DNA of 64,000 nt from NCBI RefSeq assembly GCF_022482365.1, contig NZ_JAKVPE010000001.1, positions 1,798,001 through 1,862,000 of the forward strand, written 5' to 3'. The notes below the pieces were generated by a model that had not been told where the DNA came from, made no database searches, and was given only the letters and a program-made list of their open reading frames with translations. Of this stretch, positions 62,866 to 64,000 are shown in pieces. How positions within the stretch are numbered: the stretch's first letter is position 1; every line of letters begins with the position of its first letter. The DNA comes from Limosilactobacillus sp. GTDB taxonomy: Bacteria; Bacillota; Bacilli; Lactobacillales; Lactobacillaceae. The position numbers and the translations under genes are program-made.

Positions 62866-64000
62866 ATGAAACGAATGATCATTCAAGGAGGAAACCGACT
62901 TTCGGGTGAAGTTACCATCGGTGGTGCTAAGAACAGTACCGTTGCCCTCATTCCAGCTGCAATTTTGGCTGACACGCCAGTATCATTTGATACCGTGCCA
63001 GATATCTTGGATGTTCACAATTTGATGATTATCCTGAAGTCAATGAACGTCCATTCCAAGTTCAGCCACGGTGTCTTGGAGATTGACCCAACGCAGATTG
63101 TGGAGGCGGAACTGCCGAGCAAGGCCATCAAGAGTCTGCGGGCATCCTACTACTTCATGGGAGCCCTTTTGGGGCGCTTTCACCGGGCGACTTTGACCTT
63201 CCCCGGTGGTGACAACATTGGTCCCCGGCCGATTGACCAACATCTGAAGGCCTTCAAGGCGATGGGGGCCGAGGTCAGTGAGGAACACGGCACGGTCCAC
63301 CTGGACGCCACGAAGAATGGCCTCCACGGTGCCCGGGTCTTTTTGGACATGGTTTCCGTTGGGGCCACGATTAATGCAGTCCTGGCGGCCGTCCGGGCAA
63401 AGGGCACGACGATCATCGAAAACGCCGCCCGGGAGCCAGAAATCATTGACCTGGCAACTTTCTTGAACAACATGGGTGCTAAGGTGCGGGGCGCCGGGAC
63501 CGGGACCATCCGGATTACCGGGGTCGACACCCTGCAGTCGATGAACACTCACACCATCATTGCCGACCGCATTGAGACCGGAACTTACCTGTCACTAGCG
63601 GCGGCCCTTGGTGATGGGATCATGATTCACAACGTCATTCCGGAACACCTGGAATCCTTCACCAGTAAGATGATTGAAATGGGCGTTGACCTACAAATCG
63701 ACAGCGATAAGATCTTTGTTCCAAAGACGACCCACTTGAAGGGTGTCAAGATCAAGACGATGCCATTCCCTGGCTTTGCCACCGACCTGCAGCAGCCACT
63801 GACGCCGCTGCTGTCAATGGCGGAGGGCGATAGCACGATCATTGACACGATCTACCCGAAGCGGACCAAGCACGTCTCCCAGCTGCAAAAGATGGGGATG
63901 GATATTGAAGCCCACGACGGCACGATCATCGTCAAGCATACTGATCACTTGCACGGCGCCAATGTTGAGGCTGGTGAAATTCGTGCCGGAGCGGCTCTGA
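62866..64000 (+). CDS. murA: UDP-N-acetylglucosamine 1-carboxyvinyltransferase, partial
   Basis: The first 378 residues of MurA; no stop codon before the window end. MurA adds enolpyruvate to UDP-GlcNAc, the first step of peptidoglycan synthesis. GGAKNSTVALIPAAIL is the N-terminal signature with Lys22, and RPIDQHLKAF and NAAREPEIIDL are further sites. The loop that normally reads GGCAIG reads FPGGDNIGPRPID here, so D116 replaces the Cys that fosfomycin alkylates. Cys-to-Asp MurA enzymes are active and resistant (established for E. coli C115D). Firmicutes have two copies; which one this is cannot be decided. Confidence 0.93.
   Translation, partial: MKRMIIQGGNRLSGEVTIGGAKNSTVALIPAAILADTPVSFDTVPDILDVHNLMIILKSMNVHSKFSHGVLEIDPTQIVEAELPSKAIKSLRASYYFMGALLGRFHRATLTFPGGDNIGPRPIDQHLKAFKAMGAEVSEEHGTVHLDATKNGLHGARVFLDMVSVGATINAVLAAVRAKGTTIIENAAREPEIIDLATFLNNMGAKVRGAGTGTIRITGVDTLQSMNTHTIIADRIETGTYLSLAAALGDGIMIHNVIPEHLESFTSKMIEMGVDLQIDSDKIFVPKTTHLKGVKIKTMPFPGFATDLQQPLTPLLSMAEGDSTIIDTIYPKRTKHVSQLQKMGMDIEAHDGTIIVKHTDHLHGANVEAGEIRAGAAL

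Overview
The window looks like chromosome from a GC-rich, obligately heterofermentative lactobacillus, most likely Limosilactobacillus (low confidence at species level). The reasons are the protein families seen: an L-2-hydroxyisocaproate dehydrogenase close to the Weissella/Lactobacillus enzyme, an isoleucine 2-epimerase of the L. buchneri type, a degradative class II HMG-CoA reductase, a GH36 alpha-galactosidase with an AraC regulator, and the Firmicutes gene orders metG-tatD-rnmV-rsmA-veg-ispE-(znu)-purR-glmU-prs and rpoE-pyrG-murA. I see no prophage, insertion sequence or CRISPR array.

Region 1 (1-14.1 kb) is mostly accessory. It holds the tail of a GNAT acetyltransferase, a membrane protein with its TetR regulator, an HXXEE membrane protein behind a long inverted repeat, and two unrelated SDR oxidoreductases that share the same promoter/cre module. 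It also holds a LytTR/DUF3021 regulatory pair, a pentapeptide repeat protein, a divergent TetR/MMPL exporter pair, a hydroxyacid dehydrogenase, a MATE exporter behind an attenuator-like leader, and nth.

Region 2 (14.2-30.6 kb) is amino acid and amine metabolism plus transport. An APC permease overlaps an isoleucine 2-epimerase gene. Then come tRNA-Thr(GGT), a TPP riboswitch with tenA, a ClC transporter, a CPA2 antiporter and an Rpn-type nuclease. The agmatine deiminase cluster is ptcA-aguD-aguA, facing a second operon that encodes an aguA paralogue lacking the catalytic Cys and His, followed by an RpiR regulator. helD and ndk close the region.

Region 3 (30.6-43.2 kb) has a 134-nt structured element, araC/melA, an SOS-type operon (Y-family polymerase, YolD-like protein, unknown protein) with a LexA-box candidate, a Trp T-box with trpS, and a ppx-mvaA-HELLH protein-sirtuin operon. 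A 40-aa ORF and a DUF72 protein ending in a clamp-binding-like motif follow.

Region 4 (43.2-64 kb) is core housekeeping: metG-tatD-rnmV-rsmA, veg, ispE, a zinc ABC transporter behind a perfect 23-bp Zur-type palindrome, purR with a PurBox, glmU, prs, a lipoprotein, a choloylglycine-hydrolase family enzyme, a lipL-HD-Cof operon, a DUF1934 protein, rpoE, pyrG with a CTP-type reiterative attenuator, and a murA that carries Asp in place of the fosfomycin-target Cys and runs off the window end.

The points I find most worth a second look are the catalytically disabled agmatine deiminase paired with RpiR, the MATE leader hairpin, the structured element at 30.7 kb, the promoter/cre module shared by the two SDR genes, and the inverted repeat that buries the HXXEE ribosome binding site. 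All start choices, operators and promoters were read by eye; no search or folding program was run.
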